A stretch of 23,543 bases of DNA from Sergeia podlipaevii (taxonomy: Eukaryota > Euglenozoa > Kinetoplastea > Trypanosomatida > Trypanosomatidae), in assembly GCA_030849805.1 (NCBI GenBank), contig JASANZ010002005.1, positions 8,400 through 31,942 on the forward strand. Direction: 5' to 3'. The notes under the pieces are model-generated. The model had not been told where the DNA came from, made no database searches, and saw only the letters and a list, made by a program, of their open reading frames with translations. Below, one piece after another: positions 1 to 8,940 of the stretch (its first letter is position 1; every line of letters starts with the position of its first letter). Made by a program: the position numbers and the translations under genes.

Positions 1-78
1 GCCCCCCCCCCCCCCCCACCAGCGGCAGGCGGGGGTGCTTTTACAAAGACTCCTCAAGGCAGCCGCGCCGTACCGTAA
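1..78 (+). CDS. Possible C-terminal end of an upstream gene (partial)
   Basis: Frame 1 is open from the first base to a TAA at 76-78. It encodes a short Pro/Ala/Gly-rich tail that starts with a run of prolines from the C16 homopolymer at 2-17 and ends in Arg-Ala-Val-Pro. The segment is clearly GC-rich and the composition drops to AT-rich, UTR-like sequence directly after the stop, as at the other gene ends here. No family can be recognised from about 25 low-complexity residues. Frame 3 is also open to about 126, so the reading frame is an inference, and the C-run may be miscounted in the assembly. Confidence 0.4.
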   Translation, partial: APPPPPPAAGGGAFTKTPQGSRAVP

Positions 79-311
79 TTGCTGCATTATATTTTGTTGC
101 TGGTTTTCAAAAAGATATCAGCTTGTAGCATCGCTATTCTTTACTTCTCATGCTTTGTATTCTCTTTGACAACCAGCAAAATTATCACACGTTGTAGCAT
201 TTCAAAGGTAGAAACTAGATTATTAACATATGAAAACAACTGAGCGCCGCGCCAAAATCCTCTTTTAATATATTGTTTTTTTTTTTTCGCTTATTGTTTG
301 TTGCGGACAAA
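79..311. other. Intergenic spacer / 5' flank of the Cys-rich gene
   Basis: AT-rich with no credible ORF. A T-rich tract at about 273-300 lies just before the ATG at 312. It is a plausible polypyrimidine tract, but no AG separates it from that ATG, so the acceptor must lie further upstream. Confidence 0.5.
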
Positions 312-677
312 ATGAAGTGCACTTTCTGCGAAGTTAAGTTGGCAGACGAACTCTCGAGCTTTAATAGCTGTGAGCGTTGCTATATCCGATACAAACCTAT
401 TTTTAGTGCGTATTTGGATGAGTTATCATGTCGCTTATCACCGAATGGTTGGTCTGTCGCTTGGTCTTCGTCGGCGTCACTAGAGTCTCGCGTGATGCCA
501 GACATGTATGAGAGTCTTCTTTGCATAAAGTGCATAAAAGGGGGTGTACATGTTGTGCTTGCAATCGACAGGGGTGCCTTCTTAGCAGCAGTTAGTCGAG
601 TTTCCTATACTGCTTCGCAATCCTCGACACGAAAAAAGAAAGCGATTTGTGTAAAGACACCTTACAAAAAGCGCTGA
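312..677 (+). CDS. Small Cys-rich (zinc-ribbon-like) conserved hypothetical protein
   Basis: 121 residues from the first in-frame ATG; the frame stays open upstream only through poly-T from a TTG and is not expected to be translated. Two N-terminal CxxC pairs (C3/C6 and C20/C23) could bind one zinc ion, and a third CxxC (Cys-Ile-Lys-Cys) lies near residue 73. The middle is mixed hydrophobic and polar, and the C-terminus is strongly basic (RKKK and KKR near the end), compatible with nucleic-acid binding or nuclear location. I do not recognise a family. Amino-acid composition and position directly before eL32 on the same strand support a real gene, but nothing shows its function. Confidence 0.65.
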   Translation: MKCTFCEVKLADELSSFNSCERCYIRYKPIFSAYLDELSCRLSPNGWSVAWSSSASLESRVMPDMYESLLCIKCIKGGVHVVLAIDRGAFLAAVSRVSYTASQSSTRKKKAICVKTPYKKR

Positions 678-1151
678 TTGAGAAGTACTCTAAATGAAAT
701 CAAATATTGGTGCAGCAGTTTTGGATTTTCAGTTCGATGTATTGTGAGGCGCAAAGGCAATGCGTAAAATATCACGTAGTTATGGTGGAATTAGACGCTA
801 ATTCTGAAATCACATCTGCACTACTGTGCATCTTCTGCAAAAAAATCAAATATGCAATGATTATACCACTGATGTTGCTTTTTACATGACATATATTGCT
901 TCACTATGTTTTTCTTGTAAGTAGCAGCTGTTATTTTGTCATTTTAGAGAAAAAGCATAAATTGCTTACTACGCGATTTCGCCTACGAATTAAAATAAGA
1001 AAGTTTATATTTAATGTTATTTTTTATCATGATAATGTTTATATCTTTTTATCAGCAAATGCAACTTTTTTCATTTTATTTTTTTCCATTATTATTTTGA
1101 ATAACTGATCCTTTTACCCTTTACGAACAATACTTTTGTTTTCGGCGTCTT
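678..1151. other. Intergenic spacer
   Basis: Very AT-rich. The open frames at 707-889 and 896-1108 begin at non-ATG codons and read T-rich sequence as hydrophobic, low-complexity peptide, so they are not called. It probably holds the 3' UTR of the Cys-rich gene and the pyrimidine tract of eL32. Confidence 0.55.
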
Positions 1152-1153
1152 AG
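1108..1153 (+). promoter_or_regulatory. Predicted trans-splice acceptor of eL32
   Basis: A pyrimidine-rich stretch (about 1108-1151) ends in an AG at 1152-1153, leaving a predicted 15-nt 5' UTR before the ATG at 1169. In trypanosomatids the first AG after a pyrimidine tract usually receives the spliced leader. This is inferred from sequence alone. Confidence 0.55.
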
Positions 1154-1168
1154 GAAAACATAGATAAA

Positions 1169-1567
1169 ATGGTGAAGCCTATTATTCCCAAGGCGATCGT
1201 GAAGAAGCGCACGAAGAAGTTCACTCGCCACTGCTATGAGAAGTTCCCTCAGCTCAGCGCCAGCTGGCGCAAGCCCCGCGGTATGGACTCCCCCGTCCGC
1301 CGCCGCTACAAGGGTATGAAGGCTATGCCCAACAAGGGTTACGGTAGCGACCGCGCCACCAAGTACATCACCCCTTCCGGTTTCAAGAACTTCCCCATCA
1401 ACAACGTGCAGGACCTCTACATGCTGGTGATGCAGAACCGCAAGTACGCTGGTGTCATTTCCCACACCGTCGGCGCCAAGTCCCGCAAGGCTATCGTGCG
1501 CAAGGCCCACGAGCTCGACATCCGTCTCATCAACGGTAGTGCCAAACTTCGCCGCGTAGAGGTTTAA
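1169..1567 (+). CDS. RPL32: 60S ribosomal protein eL32
   Basis: 132 residues, the usual eL32 length, with family sequence throughout: a basic N-terminus (VKKRTKKFTRH), then SWRKPRGMDSPVRRRYKG, NKGYGSD, and a C-terminal AVGAKSRKAIVRKA-type segment (here TVGAKSRKAIVRKA). eL32 is a structural protein of the large cytosolic ribosomal subunit. Codons are strongly biased to C/G-ending forms (AAG, CGC, CCC, ATC), much more than in most genes here, as expected for a highly expressed gene. The ATG lies 15 nt after a good predicted splice acceptor. A 162-aa antisense frame is a by-product of this bias. Confidence 0.97.
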   Translation: MVKPIIPKAIVKKRTKKFTRHCYEKFPQLSASWRKPRGMDSPVRRRYKGMKAMPNKGYGSDRATKYITPSGFKNFPINNVQDLYMLVMQNRKYAGVISHTVGAKSRKAIVRKAHELDIRLINGSAKLRRVEV

Positions 1568-1964
1568 AATGAAGGAATCTTTTACCAGATTATCAGTTTG
1601 TGTTTTCATTTTATGAATTTATTTATTTTTTGAAAAAAAAAAACTTTTTTTTGAAGTTGGAGAAGGGCAAGCTATTTTATCTTTGCCGAATAACCCGCTG
1701 CACTCATGTCTACGTGGGAAAAGCTAAAAATACATACATTGCATTCATGTCTATTAAATCTTTGATTTAAATGTTTGCCGTTATTCATTATTCTCGCATT
1801 TTCTTTATTTGCTTATCTTTTTTTTTTTTCGACCAACGCTTTAATACACTGTTCACTTGTACTTCGTGCGCACACGCATATATATATATATATATGTATA
1901 TAGTCTAATACTTGATACATTTCATTGTGTCTTGAAAGTATTTTTTATTATTATTCCAATACAA
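1568..1964. other. Intergenic spacer with poly-T tracts and a (TA)n repeat
   Basis: Holds the presumed eL32 3' UTR, A/T homopolymers near 1634-1651, a poly-T run near 1819-1830, and a TA-dinucleotide repeat at about 1878-1904 that includes TGTATATA (1895-1902). An AG at 1937-1938 is the last before the COXVI ATG and would leave a 26-nt 5' UTR. No ORF is called. Confidence 0.55.
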
Positions 1965-2435
1965 ATGCCGCACCCTGACCATAAGAAGTACAAGCTTCAG
2001 CGCGAGGACATGCCTGCAGTGCCTCACTTCACTGACTTCAACGATCCTCGTTTCTGTGGCACGGCCAATAAACAGAAGAACGGTATTCTTGCCTACTATC
2101 AGTGGCTTCACTGCATTGGTAACTGGGGAGAGGATCACTCTATGTGCAAGAAAATGCGCTGGTACGTCGAGCGTATGATGCAGGAAAACTGGCTTGAGAA
2201 GTGGGAGGAGAAGCGCGCTCTCGGTCACTTCGACCACACCGTGCTTTATGGTGTGAAACCCTGGAAGGAGTTTGAGCCCCTTTACCAACCCGTAAAGGTC
2301 AACCGCAAGGGTGCATACGAGTTCTGGCTTGATCGTGAATTTGAGCCTCTTTACGATCCCGATGCTGCTGACTGGCGCGAGAAGGCTCCCATTCTTCACG
2401 ACATGTATGTGCTTGGTAAGAAGCCGGTGGAGTAA
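1965..2435 (+). CDS. COXVI: Cytochrome c oxidase subunit VI (COX6B-type), mitochondrial
   Basis: 156 residues from the ATG at 1965; the upstream in-frame extension reads a (TA)n repeat and is rejected. The core, from DPRFCG to ALGHFDH (about residues 25-87), aligns with animal/fungal COX6B: RF..., a helix ending YYQWLHC, a helix starting MCKKMRWY, then ENWLEKWEEKRALGHF matching the family's W..DW..QR..G.F. COX6B sits on the intermembrane-space face of complex IV and bridges the dimer. Of the four COX6B cysteines, only the two inner positions are kept; the two outer ones are Gly and Met. The C-terminal half (FEPLY twice, DWREKAPILHDMYV) extends well beyond COX6B (about 86 aa in humans) and is typical of the trypanosomatid subunit VI, as far as I recall. 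Confidence 0.9.
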   Translation: MPHPDHKKYKLQREDMPAVPHFTDFNDPRFCGTANKQKNGILAYYQWLHCIGNWGEDHSMCKKMRWYVERMMQENWLEKWEEKRALGHFDHTVLYGVKPWKEFEPLYQPVKVNRKGAYEFWLDREFEPLYDPDAADWREKAPILHDMYVLGKKPVE

Positions 2436-3264
2436 ACCGTGATTGTTTACTACATTTTTTTTTTTAGGTACTATCTGGTGGTGCGTGAGAAAGGCAACTT
2501 TTCTTTTTTTCACTTTTGTGGTCATCATATTCTTGCTGTTGTATAGCCTGTCCCATTTTTCATTCATGATTTTCTTGTGGTGTTAAGGAGGAAAAGTAGC
2601 AAATTATGAAAATTAGTAAGTTGGGCAGAGTTGTATTCAGGAAACGAGCTAACACAGCTGGCAGATAATGATCACAGAAGTACATTATTACCTTTGGGGA
2701 TTTGCGAACGTGGCCATTCAGAAAATAACTTATTTTTATTTTTGTGGAAGCTTTAGCTCTGTAGGAACTTTGGTTTAAGAAATCAATTGAATATAGTATT
2801 TTTGTAGTTGTTTCGATTACTTTTTATTAGTATTTTAGTCGTGCCAAAAAAAAGTATATATGACAATATAGCCGCGCATATCTTGGTAGTAGGGAAGCAA
2901 ATCTTTTAACTACCCCAAGTATAAAAGCTTTTATCGCAATACAGACGTAATTGCTATGTGCTTTGACCATATCGATTGCCTTTTTTCCTTCCATTTTTGT
3001 CACGTCTGCTAGTAATGCTGCTTGATTTCCGCATTTTAATGATCATTTTGTCCCCCCTTGCTTTTGTCTTAAATAATTCAAATATTTTTTATCTATTATT
3101 TGCCTTTCAGGTGATTCTATTTATTTGTTTGATATTATACGAGTTACTTTTTTATTATTTAGTCCAGGCATACATATTTATCGAAAGCTCCACATACAAA
3201 GGCGATTGATATCTTTTTTGTGCGTGATTTTGTGAGTGCAAAAATTCATACAACCTACGAGACA
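2436..3264. other. Long intergenic spacer (about 830 nt)
   Basis: COXVI 3' UTR and alpha2 5' flank. Poly-T near 2456-2466 and T-rich sequence throughout. The open frame at 2976-3209 gives only a hydrophobic peptide from T-rich DNA and is not called. An AG at about 3235-3236 after a T-rich stretch is a plausible splice acceptor for alpha2. Confidence 0.55.
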
Positions 3265-3960
3265 ATGTCTGAAGCTTACTATGGACTTACAACGTTCAGT
3301 CCGTCTGGAAAACTTGTTCAGATTGAGTACGCCAACACTGCTGCCAGTAAGGGTACCACTGCACTTGGCGTAAAGGCAACGGACGGTGTTGTTATCGCAG
3401 CAAAGAAGAAAACTTCTTCTCCACTAGCTGACCCGTCCACTGTTTCAAAGGTGTTTGTCCTGGATGAGCATGTTGGGTGCACCTACAGCGGCATGGGCCC
3501 AGATTGCCGTGTGCTGATTGATTCTGCCAGGAAGGAGTGTCAGCGATACAAGCTGACGTATCACGAGCCAATGCCAGTGAATCAGCTGGTTCGCAAGATC
3601 AGTTCTTTGTATCAAGAATTTACTCAATCAGGCGGTGTGCGACCCTTTGGATGCTCTCTTTTGGTCTCTGGTGCAGACGCCAATGGCCATCACCTTTATC
3701 AGGTTGATCCCAGTGGTACGTTTTGGGCGTGGAAGGCAACTGCAATTGGCAACAGTAGCTCTGATGCTAAGGCTTTTCTCGAAAAGCGTTATACAAACGA
3801 CATGGAGTTAGAAGATGCCATTCATACTGCACTGCTAACTCTCCAAGAAGGGTTTGATGGAAGAATGACGGCTGAAAATACGCAAGTTGGCCGTGTCACT
3901 GAAGGCCGCTTTGAGATTCTCTCTGCAGAGCAGTTGCGGGATTATCTTGACCAGATTTAA
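3265..3960 (+). CDS. PSMA2: 20S proteasome subunit alpha 2
   Basis: 231 residues from ATG 3265; a 15-residue in-frame extension starts at GTG and is rejected. The proteasome alpha signature is at the N-terminus (YGLTTFSPSGKLVQIEYA), followed by GTTALGVKATDGVV, YSGMGPDCRVL, TQSGGVRPFGCSLL, DPSGTFWAWKATAIG and FLEKRY...LEDAIHTALLTLQEGF. These match alpha2 (type 2/C3) rather than other alpha subunits, and length is close to human PSMA2 (234). Alpha subunits form the outer rings of the 20S core, gate substrate entry and are not catalytic. No anomalies were seen. Confidence 0.96.
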   Translation: MSEAYYGLTTFSPSGKLVQIEYANTAASKGTTALGVKATDGVVIAAKKKTSSPLADPSTVSKVFVLDEHVGCTYSGMGPDCRVLIDSARKECQRYKLTYHEPMPVNQLVRKISSLYQEFTQSGGVRPFGCSLLVSGADANGHHLYQVDPSGTFWAWKATAIGNSSSDAKAFLEKRYTNDMELEDAIHTALLTLQEGFDGRMTAENTQVGRVTEGRFEILSAEQLRDYLDQI

Positions 3961-4523
3961 GGCTCTTTTTTTTGCCACTCACTCGAACGTGAAAACCTTG
4001 TGGAAGCGTTTTTCTGGCTCCTATTTCTGTTTTCTTTTATTATTATTGAAATTCACGGAGGTGTGATGTTGAATGGTGTGAGTGCCATTAAATGTGACCA
4101 CATTTCTCTTTATTAGTACTTTTTTTCTGTGTGTCTCTGCAAATCAATCAACGTTTCTTTGCTGAATGCCAGGGTGTAGAGCACTCAGGGATAAGACATA
4201 TCCCCAGTTTACTTGGCTTTTTTTTTTTTGCGGATGAAGAGTACTGAGGATGTTTGGTGTTTATCATCAACGCAGTGACTGCTCTTAACTAGTATTGACT
4301 ATTGTCTCTTTTGCCTTCTTTTTTTCATAGCTTTAGTTGTAGCGCAAAGGAGAGAAAATAGAGAATAGGTAGGTTGGGTTGTTTGAGTGCTTACTGCAAT
4401 TGTATTGTGCACTGCGTGAAACTGCTTCATTTTTATTTTTTGCGAACTCCAGCGCTCTGACTATTGTTATCATTATTATTATTGTTATTATTATTTATAT
4501 AGTTGTTGATCCAATTTTGAGTG
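3961..4523. other. Intergenic spacer with ATT-rich repeat
   Basis: T-rich spacer of about 560 nt with poly-T runs (near 3966, 4220 and 4320) and an imperfect ATT/GTT trinucleotide run at about 4465-4497. The last AGs before the next ATG are at 4500-4501 (22-nt 5' UTR) and 4520-4521 (only 2 nt); the first is more plausible. No ORF is called. Confidence 0.5.
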
Positions 4524-5261
4524 ATGCGCCAAGTCGACCATCTTAGAAAAAAGATTTTCGCCCACAGCGCACTAGCCATGAATCGAGGTTCAATAATATC
4601 TCAAGTGGAGTTCATTAAGCTTTGCACTTCCAGAACGACCATTCCACCAGCGCTCGCAATGACAGAAGGTGAAGCCAAAAATTATATGGATAGTCTATGT
4701 CGAGCGTGCACCCTTGTGAAGATTAGCGACGATACGCTTTGTCTCTCTCCACGGGATGTAGTTAATGCCGTGCACACAGCTACTGGTCTACCGCCCCTCC
4801 AGCATGGTTTACCGCTTTTAAGAAATCACAGAGCTGAATTGCTCGCCTCAATCTCTGCTTCTGCTGAAGAAAATGTCCCACAAACAGAGGCAGTTGTGAA
4901 AAGGGAGAAGGATTTCTGGGCAGCCGCTGCGCTGCTAAGTAGTGTCCAGATGACGGTCTTGTCGTATCTGACGTTTATTGTATATGGCTGGGATGTTATG
5001 GAGCCTGTTTGCTATTTTGTTACCACCGCCACTTCACTCTGCGCCTACGCGTATTTTCTTCGATTTAGACAAGAACACTCATACGAGAGTGTAGACGAGC
5101 ACCGCGTCCCTCATCTTCTCGCAGAAGAGTTGCAAAAAGTAAACTTTGATATTGAGAGGTACATTGACAAAGTCAATTCCGTATCAGAGATAGACGAAGC
5201 CCTTTCCAAAGATGTGCATGCAATTCAGTCTGAAAGGGTTGCTGCAGTGCGTAACAAATAG
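4524..5261 (+). CDS. Mitochondrial calcium uniporter (MCU) family pore subunit
   Basis: 245 residues. The MCU hallmark is present: first membrane helix at about 131-154, the short pore loop WDVMEP (156-161) continuing VCYF, and the second helix at about 162-180. The acidic E160 of the DIME-type motif is the calcium-selectivity residue in MCU. Before it, about residues 27-82 follow the fungal/plant MCU pattern (S..EF..LC...EA......L..A..V...D..L.L.P..V), and 195-245 is a predicted coiled coil. The N-terminus is basic and Ser/Ala-containing, compatible with a presequence. Trypanosomatids have several MCU paralogues that assemble together (MCU, MCUb, MCUc, MCUd). Sequence alone does not say which this is; synteny from memory favours a paralogue rather than MCU itself. 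A later Met at residue 19 is an alternative start. Confidence 0.88.
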   Translation: MRQVDHLRKKIFAHSALAMNRGSIISQVEFIKLCTSRTTIPPALAMTEGEAKNYMDSLCRACTLVKISDDTLCLSPRDVVNAVHTATGLPPLQHGLPLLRNHRAELLASISASAEENVPQTEAVVKREKDFWAAAALLSSVQMTVLSYLTFIVYGWDVMEPVCYFVTTATSLCAYAYFLRFRQEHSYESVDEHRVPHLLAEELQKVNFDIERYIDKVNSVSEIDEALSKDVHAIQSERVAAVRNK

Positions 5262-5732
5262 AAGCACTTGCTTTATCATGTTGCTGACACTTTTTTTTTG
5301 TTGCCTTTGCTTTTGTATATTCGCATGTGAGAGTCGCGATTGTCTGTCTCCCCATATATATTCGTACATACCAGTGACACTCATACTATTTCCCAAGTAT
5401 TCGCGATCGAAGAAAGATTGAGACAGGGAGGAAGTAAATGGATCATACTATTACCTTCTCGCTTGCTTTGTGGTGGCGATATATGCCAGCCATTATCGAA
5501 TTCAAGTGATGTTTTCGAGAACAGAAATGAAAAGTGACATGAGCTTAAACTGATATATATATTTCCCCTTTTATAACTTTTTTCAGGATAACTGCTGCTA
5601 CGAACACTTTTTCTTTTTTCAAATCCATTTTTTTTTTTTTAATTGCTTCAATGTCATTTACAACTGCTAGTTACTTTTTTTGTTGTTGTTGTTGCAGAGC
5701 TTGTTTATTATATTTACTTTTATTATTTTAAT
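5262..5732. other. Intergenic spacer
   Basis: About 470 nt holding the MCU-family 3' UTR and the PUF 5' flank, with poly-T at about 5290-5299 and 5629-5640. The open frames at 5212-5421 and 5340-5537 have no family signature and run through T-rich and repeat-like DNA; they are not called. Confidence 0.5.
5671..5697 (+). promoter_or_regulatory. Predicted trans-splice acceptor of the PUF gene
   Basis: A strong tract of T and GTT repeats (5671-5694) ends in CAG at 5695-5697, a textbook acceptor, leaving a 35-nt 5' UTR before ATG 5733. It rules out the 30-residue TTG-started extension read through this tract. Confidence 0.6.
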
Positions 5733-6343
5733 ATGTCGTGGACGGTTCACGAAGATGAGTACAAGACTCCTGAGCCGAATCTTGAGGAGATACTTCAACA
5801 GGTTGTTGTCGAGGACGACGATGAGCATGTTCAGTACCAGCGTGTGCCGCTCCGCACATCAGGGCGATACACCAAGAGCTCACAGGTTTTTGCCACGCCT
5901 TCCCCCATAACTTCCGCTGAACTGGCAACCCCGATGAAAAGCTCTGTGGAGGGTGGCAACCTGTGGCTTCAGGGGCATATGCCAGGGCAATCTTCTGCGC
6001 CAAGCGGACATGCTGCGTCATACGCGCCTTTCCGTCATCCACACCACCCACAACCTCAACATCACCATCAGCAGTTGCCGTCTCAACAGGGGAAGTTTCA
6101 GGGAAGGTACAATGCCACCGCGAACATGTACGAGCGTACACCCAAAAGTGCGAACATGAACTATTCTGTTCAGCCAGCTGCAAGCGTTACCAAGCGGGGA
6201 AGTCATGCACAGCTGGATGAGCAGATGTTGCCTGCCGCAGATGCTCGGAAGATGTCAATGATGGTTTCTGTAGATGAGCCGGATATGATTTCTGGAGGGG
6301 AATATATGACCTGGTCCGCGCAGCTCGGAGCCAAATATCCGTC

Positions 6344-6376
<33 letters not shown>

Positions 6377-7535
6377 GCCGTTCACCAATATTACTGCAGA
6401 TAGTCTTCGTGGGAAAGTGTACGAAACCGCAAAGGATCAGCATGGCTGCCGCTTTCTTCAAAGGTGGCTGGACACAAACTGTGACCCGGAGGCGGTACAG
6501 GTGATTATGAATGAGATTATCCCCCACGTCGCTGAGTTGATGACTGACCAATACGCCAACTTCCTAGTGCAGAAGTTGTTTGACATTATGCCAGATGATG
6601 TACGCTACAACGTGGCGCGCGTGGCTTCATCAAAGATTTCGACGATAGCGCTTACTCCTCATGGGACATTCAGTGTGCAGAAGATGATTGAAACCATATC
6701 TACCAGGGAGGAGATGGAAATTGTGCGTGAAGCTCTCTCCAAGGACGTGGTTCGCCTAGTGAAGGATGCACACGGTAATCACGTCATCCAAAAGGTTCTG
6801 CAGCGATTTGACTACTCCGATAAGGAATTCATTTACGAAGCAGTTGCGCATGACTGCGTGACCATCGCAAAAAACAAACAAGGCTGCTGCGTACTGCAAC
6901 GCTGCCTTGAGTACGCCTCTCCAGCTCAGAAGACTGCTCTTGTGAAGAAGATCCTTTCATGCTGTCTACAGGTTGTGCAGGATCCTTTTGGCAACTACGT
7001 ATTGCAGTATGTGCTGGATGCGAATGACAGTTCTATCAATGATACTATTGCGATCGCATTCTTGCCGCATCTTGTGCACCTTTGTATGAACAAGTTCAGT
7101 TCCAACGTCATGGAAAAAGTGTTGCGAGGGGCTTCGGTACACATTCAAGAGATGTATGTGGACACTATTTGCAACCCAGAGATTGTCACCCGACTGATTC
7201 AGGATGATTTTGGCAACTATGTTCTGCAAACCGCTCTTTCAATCAGTTCTCCTGCTCAGTCAGATGGCCTCGTGGCAGCTATCCGGCCGCTGATGCCGCT
7301 CATCAAGAATGCGCCATATGCCAAGAAGCTGGAGGGTAAGATGGAGGCCATCTCTCGCAAGACAAATGGGAGCACAGTTGGCACCGGATACAGAAACACA
7401 GCAGACTACGACGTGATGCGTCGGAATGACGAAAGTGGGCCCCAATACGACAGGGTGGGTGGATACGGACATTCCCACCACCACCACCACCACCGCATGC
7501 ATGAACTTCGTCATACGTCGTGGCAAACCTCTTGA
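5733..7535 (+). CDS. Pumilio/PUF-family RNA-binding protein (PUF3-like)
   Basis: 600 residues. Residues 1-220 are low complexity: an acidic patch near 27-32, a His/Gln/Pro-rich stretch (101-120) and Q11 (205-215). Eight PUF repeats follow (about 222-520) with 36-38-residue spacing. The five-residue cores are C239-R-F-L-Q, N276-F-L-V-Q, T312-F-S-V-Q, N349-H-V-I-Q, C385-C-V-L-Q, N421-Y-V-L-Q, S457-N-V-M-E and N495-Y-V-L-Q. PUF proteins bind 3' UTR elements of the UGUAnAUA type, each repeat reading one base, and control mRNA decay or translation. By that code the order R8 to R1 predicts UGUAU-?-UA. A His6 run (582-587) lies near the C-terminus. T. brucei has about ten PUF proteins; gene order as I remember it points to PUF3, but this is unverified. 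Confidence 0.93.
6345..6377 (+). repeat. CAG/CAA repeat encoding Q11
   Basis: Eleven glutamine codons inside the PUF gene. The first nine alternate strictly CAG and CAA and the last three are pure CAG. The CAA interruptions should limit slippage. The tract sits just before the RNA-binding domain. Confidence 0.95.
7476..7493 (+). repeat. CAC repeat encoding His6
   Basis: Six uninterrupted CAC codons near the C-terminus of the PUF protein, just before the final His-rich tail (RMHELRH). A natural His-tag-like run that may bind metal or vary in length. Confidence 0.9.
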
Positions 7536-8024
7536 TTGCTATAGGCGAGTTAGCTCGTTAGTCTCCTTCCCGTTTGTGTGATTGTAGCAGGCCTTAAAGG
7601 CGTTTAAATTAAAAATTGGGATGTGGCAGGAGTGAATGAAAATAGCAAAATTGCAGTGGCGGGTAGATGCGTTTGTGTGCTCATTGGGCAAATTTTAAGC
7701 ATTGTTGCCACGCGTGTTTATATGGAGCCTTTTTTTTTCTCTTATCTTCCTCCTTGCTTTCGTCAGTCGTGTACAGTTCGCTTCTAATCTTTTAATATTT
7801 CTTTTTTCTTTTTTTCACACCAACGGTACTGTCATATAAAGCCACCCTTTGGAACATATTTTTTTTACGACATCAATTGGCTCCATTGCATTTCATTTCC
7901 CTTTTTTTTTTTCTCCTCTACCCTCTTGTTGAAAGTTGTGCTTTCTCTCTGTTGTGCTCATCTAATCTTTCTTCTTTGGTGAATGTTGGCCGCCGGTTGT
8001 ATATTATTGAATGGTGAAAGCAGA

Positions 8025-8046
8025 TGTGTGTGTGTGTGTGTGTGTG
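8025..8046 (+). repeat. (TG)11 microsatellite
   Basis: Uninterrupted TG dinucleotides in the spacer downstream of the PUF gene, seen directly. Confidence 0.95.
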
Positions 8047-8940
8047 CGTGCTTACATTTCGCGCGTGATTGTGCGTGGATATTGTTGTTTAGTGTTTACA
8101 TTTTTTGAGATATTCTCAATATTGTTGTTCTGTGGGACTTGCGCGCAAAGTGAGTGATTTTACTTTCTTTCTTAGTTGCAGAATGGGAAACTATTGTTTT
8201 CAAGGGCATGGAAGAATGTTTTTTTTTTCTGTTGTTTCTGGACATGCGTTCACATTATGGCCAAATTGGTGATGGAGTCAAAAGGAAAGAGAGATGTAGC
8301 TTGCACTATGAGACTAATGTGAAGCTCGCGTATGGCTAGCACAGAGGAGGAATACAGTTGGACCTTTTTTTGTTTTGGGTAGTTGTATGATCTCCCGTGT
8401 TTTTTTTCTTTTTGTGCAGCCAATTGGAGGGATAGAAATTTTCACCATTGCTAGTGGGCGGACGGCGTTTACTTTTTGCTAGGTGCCGTCTTAAAAGCAA
8501 ATGCTTTTTCTTTTGTTGATCACGATATGGGATGTTCTGCGTGAAAAGAACGCACTTCGGAAGGGGAGGGGGACCACCAGGGGGGCAAGATTAGATCAGC
8601 GATAGTTGTGTCAGGTGCTATTCAAAATCTCCCTGTTGCTTTCCCTGTTTTTTTCTTTTTTTCGGGGGAAGCGTGATGTCTACAACTCTTTTTTTTAATA
8701 GCACATTTTCTTTTTTAAGAGGGAGAGGAGAAGGATTGAAGTAGTAGTAATTGGAGAAGACTTGCTTGCAGATGGTGAACACTATACTGTGGGGGGTGAG
8801 GCAAGCCGGCTTGATGACTGTACCAGCGTCGTTATGCACCATTAAACGCTTCTTTCACATTTGTTTGGTTTCTCTCAGTGTTGACATGAGTTTTGAGTGT
8901 ATGCATGAGAAGGAAACCGCGCGTTAGTTCCTGCGGGTAT

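Noticed and set aside
1121..1609. 162-aa antisense frame opposite eL32
   Set aside because: A mirror of the biased eL32 codons; low-complexity Val/Leu/Gly/Ala protein on the wrong strand for this array.
1905..2567. 220-aa antisense frame opposite COXVI
   Set aside because: Overlaps a well-supported gene on the other strand and has no family features.
5643..5732. 30-residue extension of the PUF protein
   Set aside because: TTG start, and it spans the predicted splice acceptor at 5696-5697.
8154..8339. 61-aa open frame in the 2-kb spacer
   Set aside because: Starts at GTG and is rich in residues from T-runs; no domain or plausible start context.
8560..8586. G-rich patch as a possible G-quadruplex
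   Set aside because: Only three clearly separated long G-runs, so a stable four-tract structure is doubtful.
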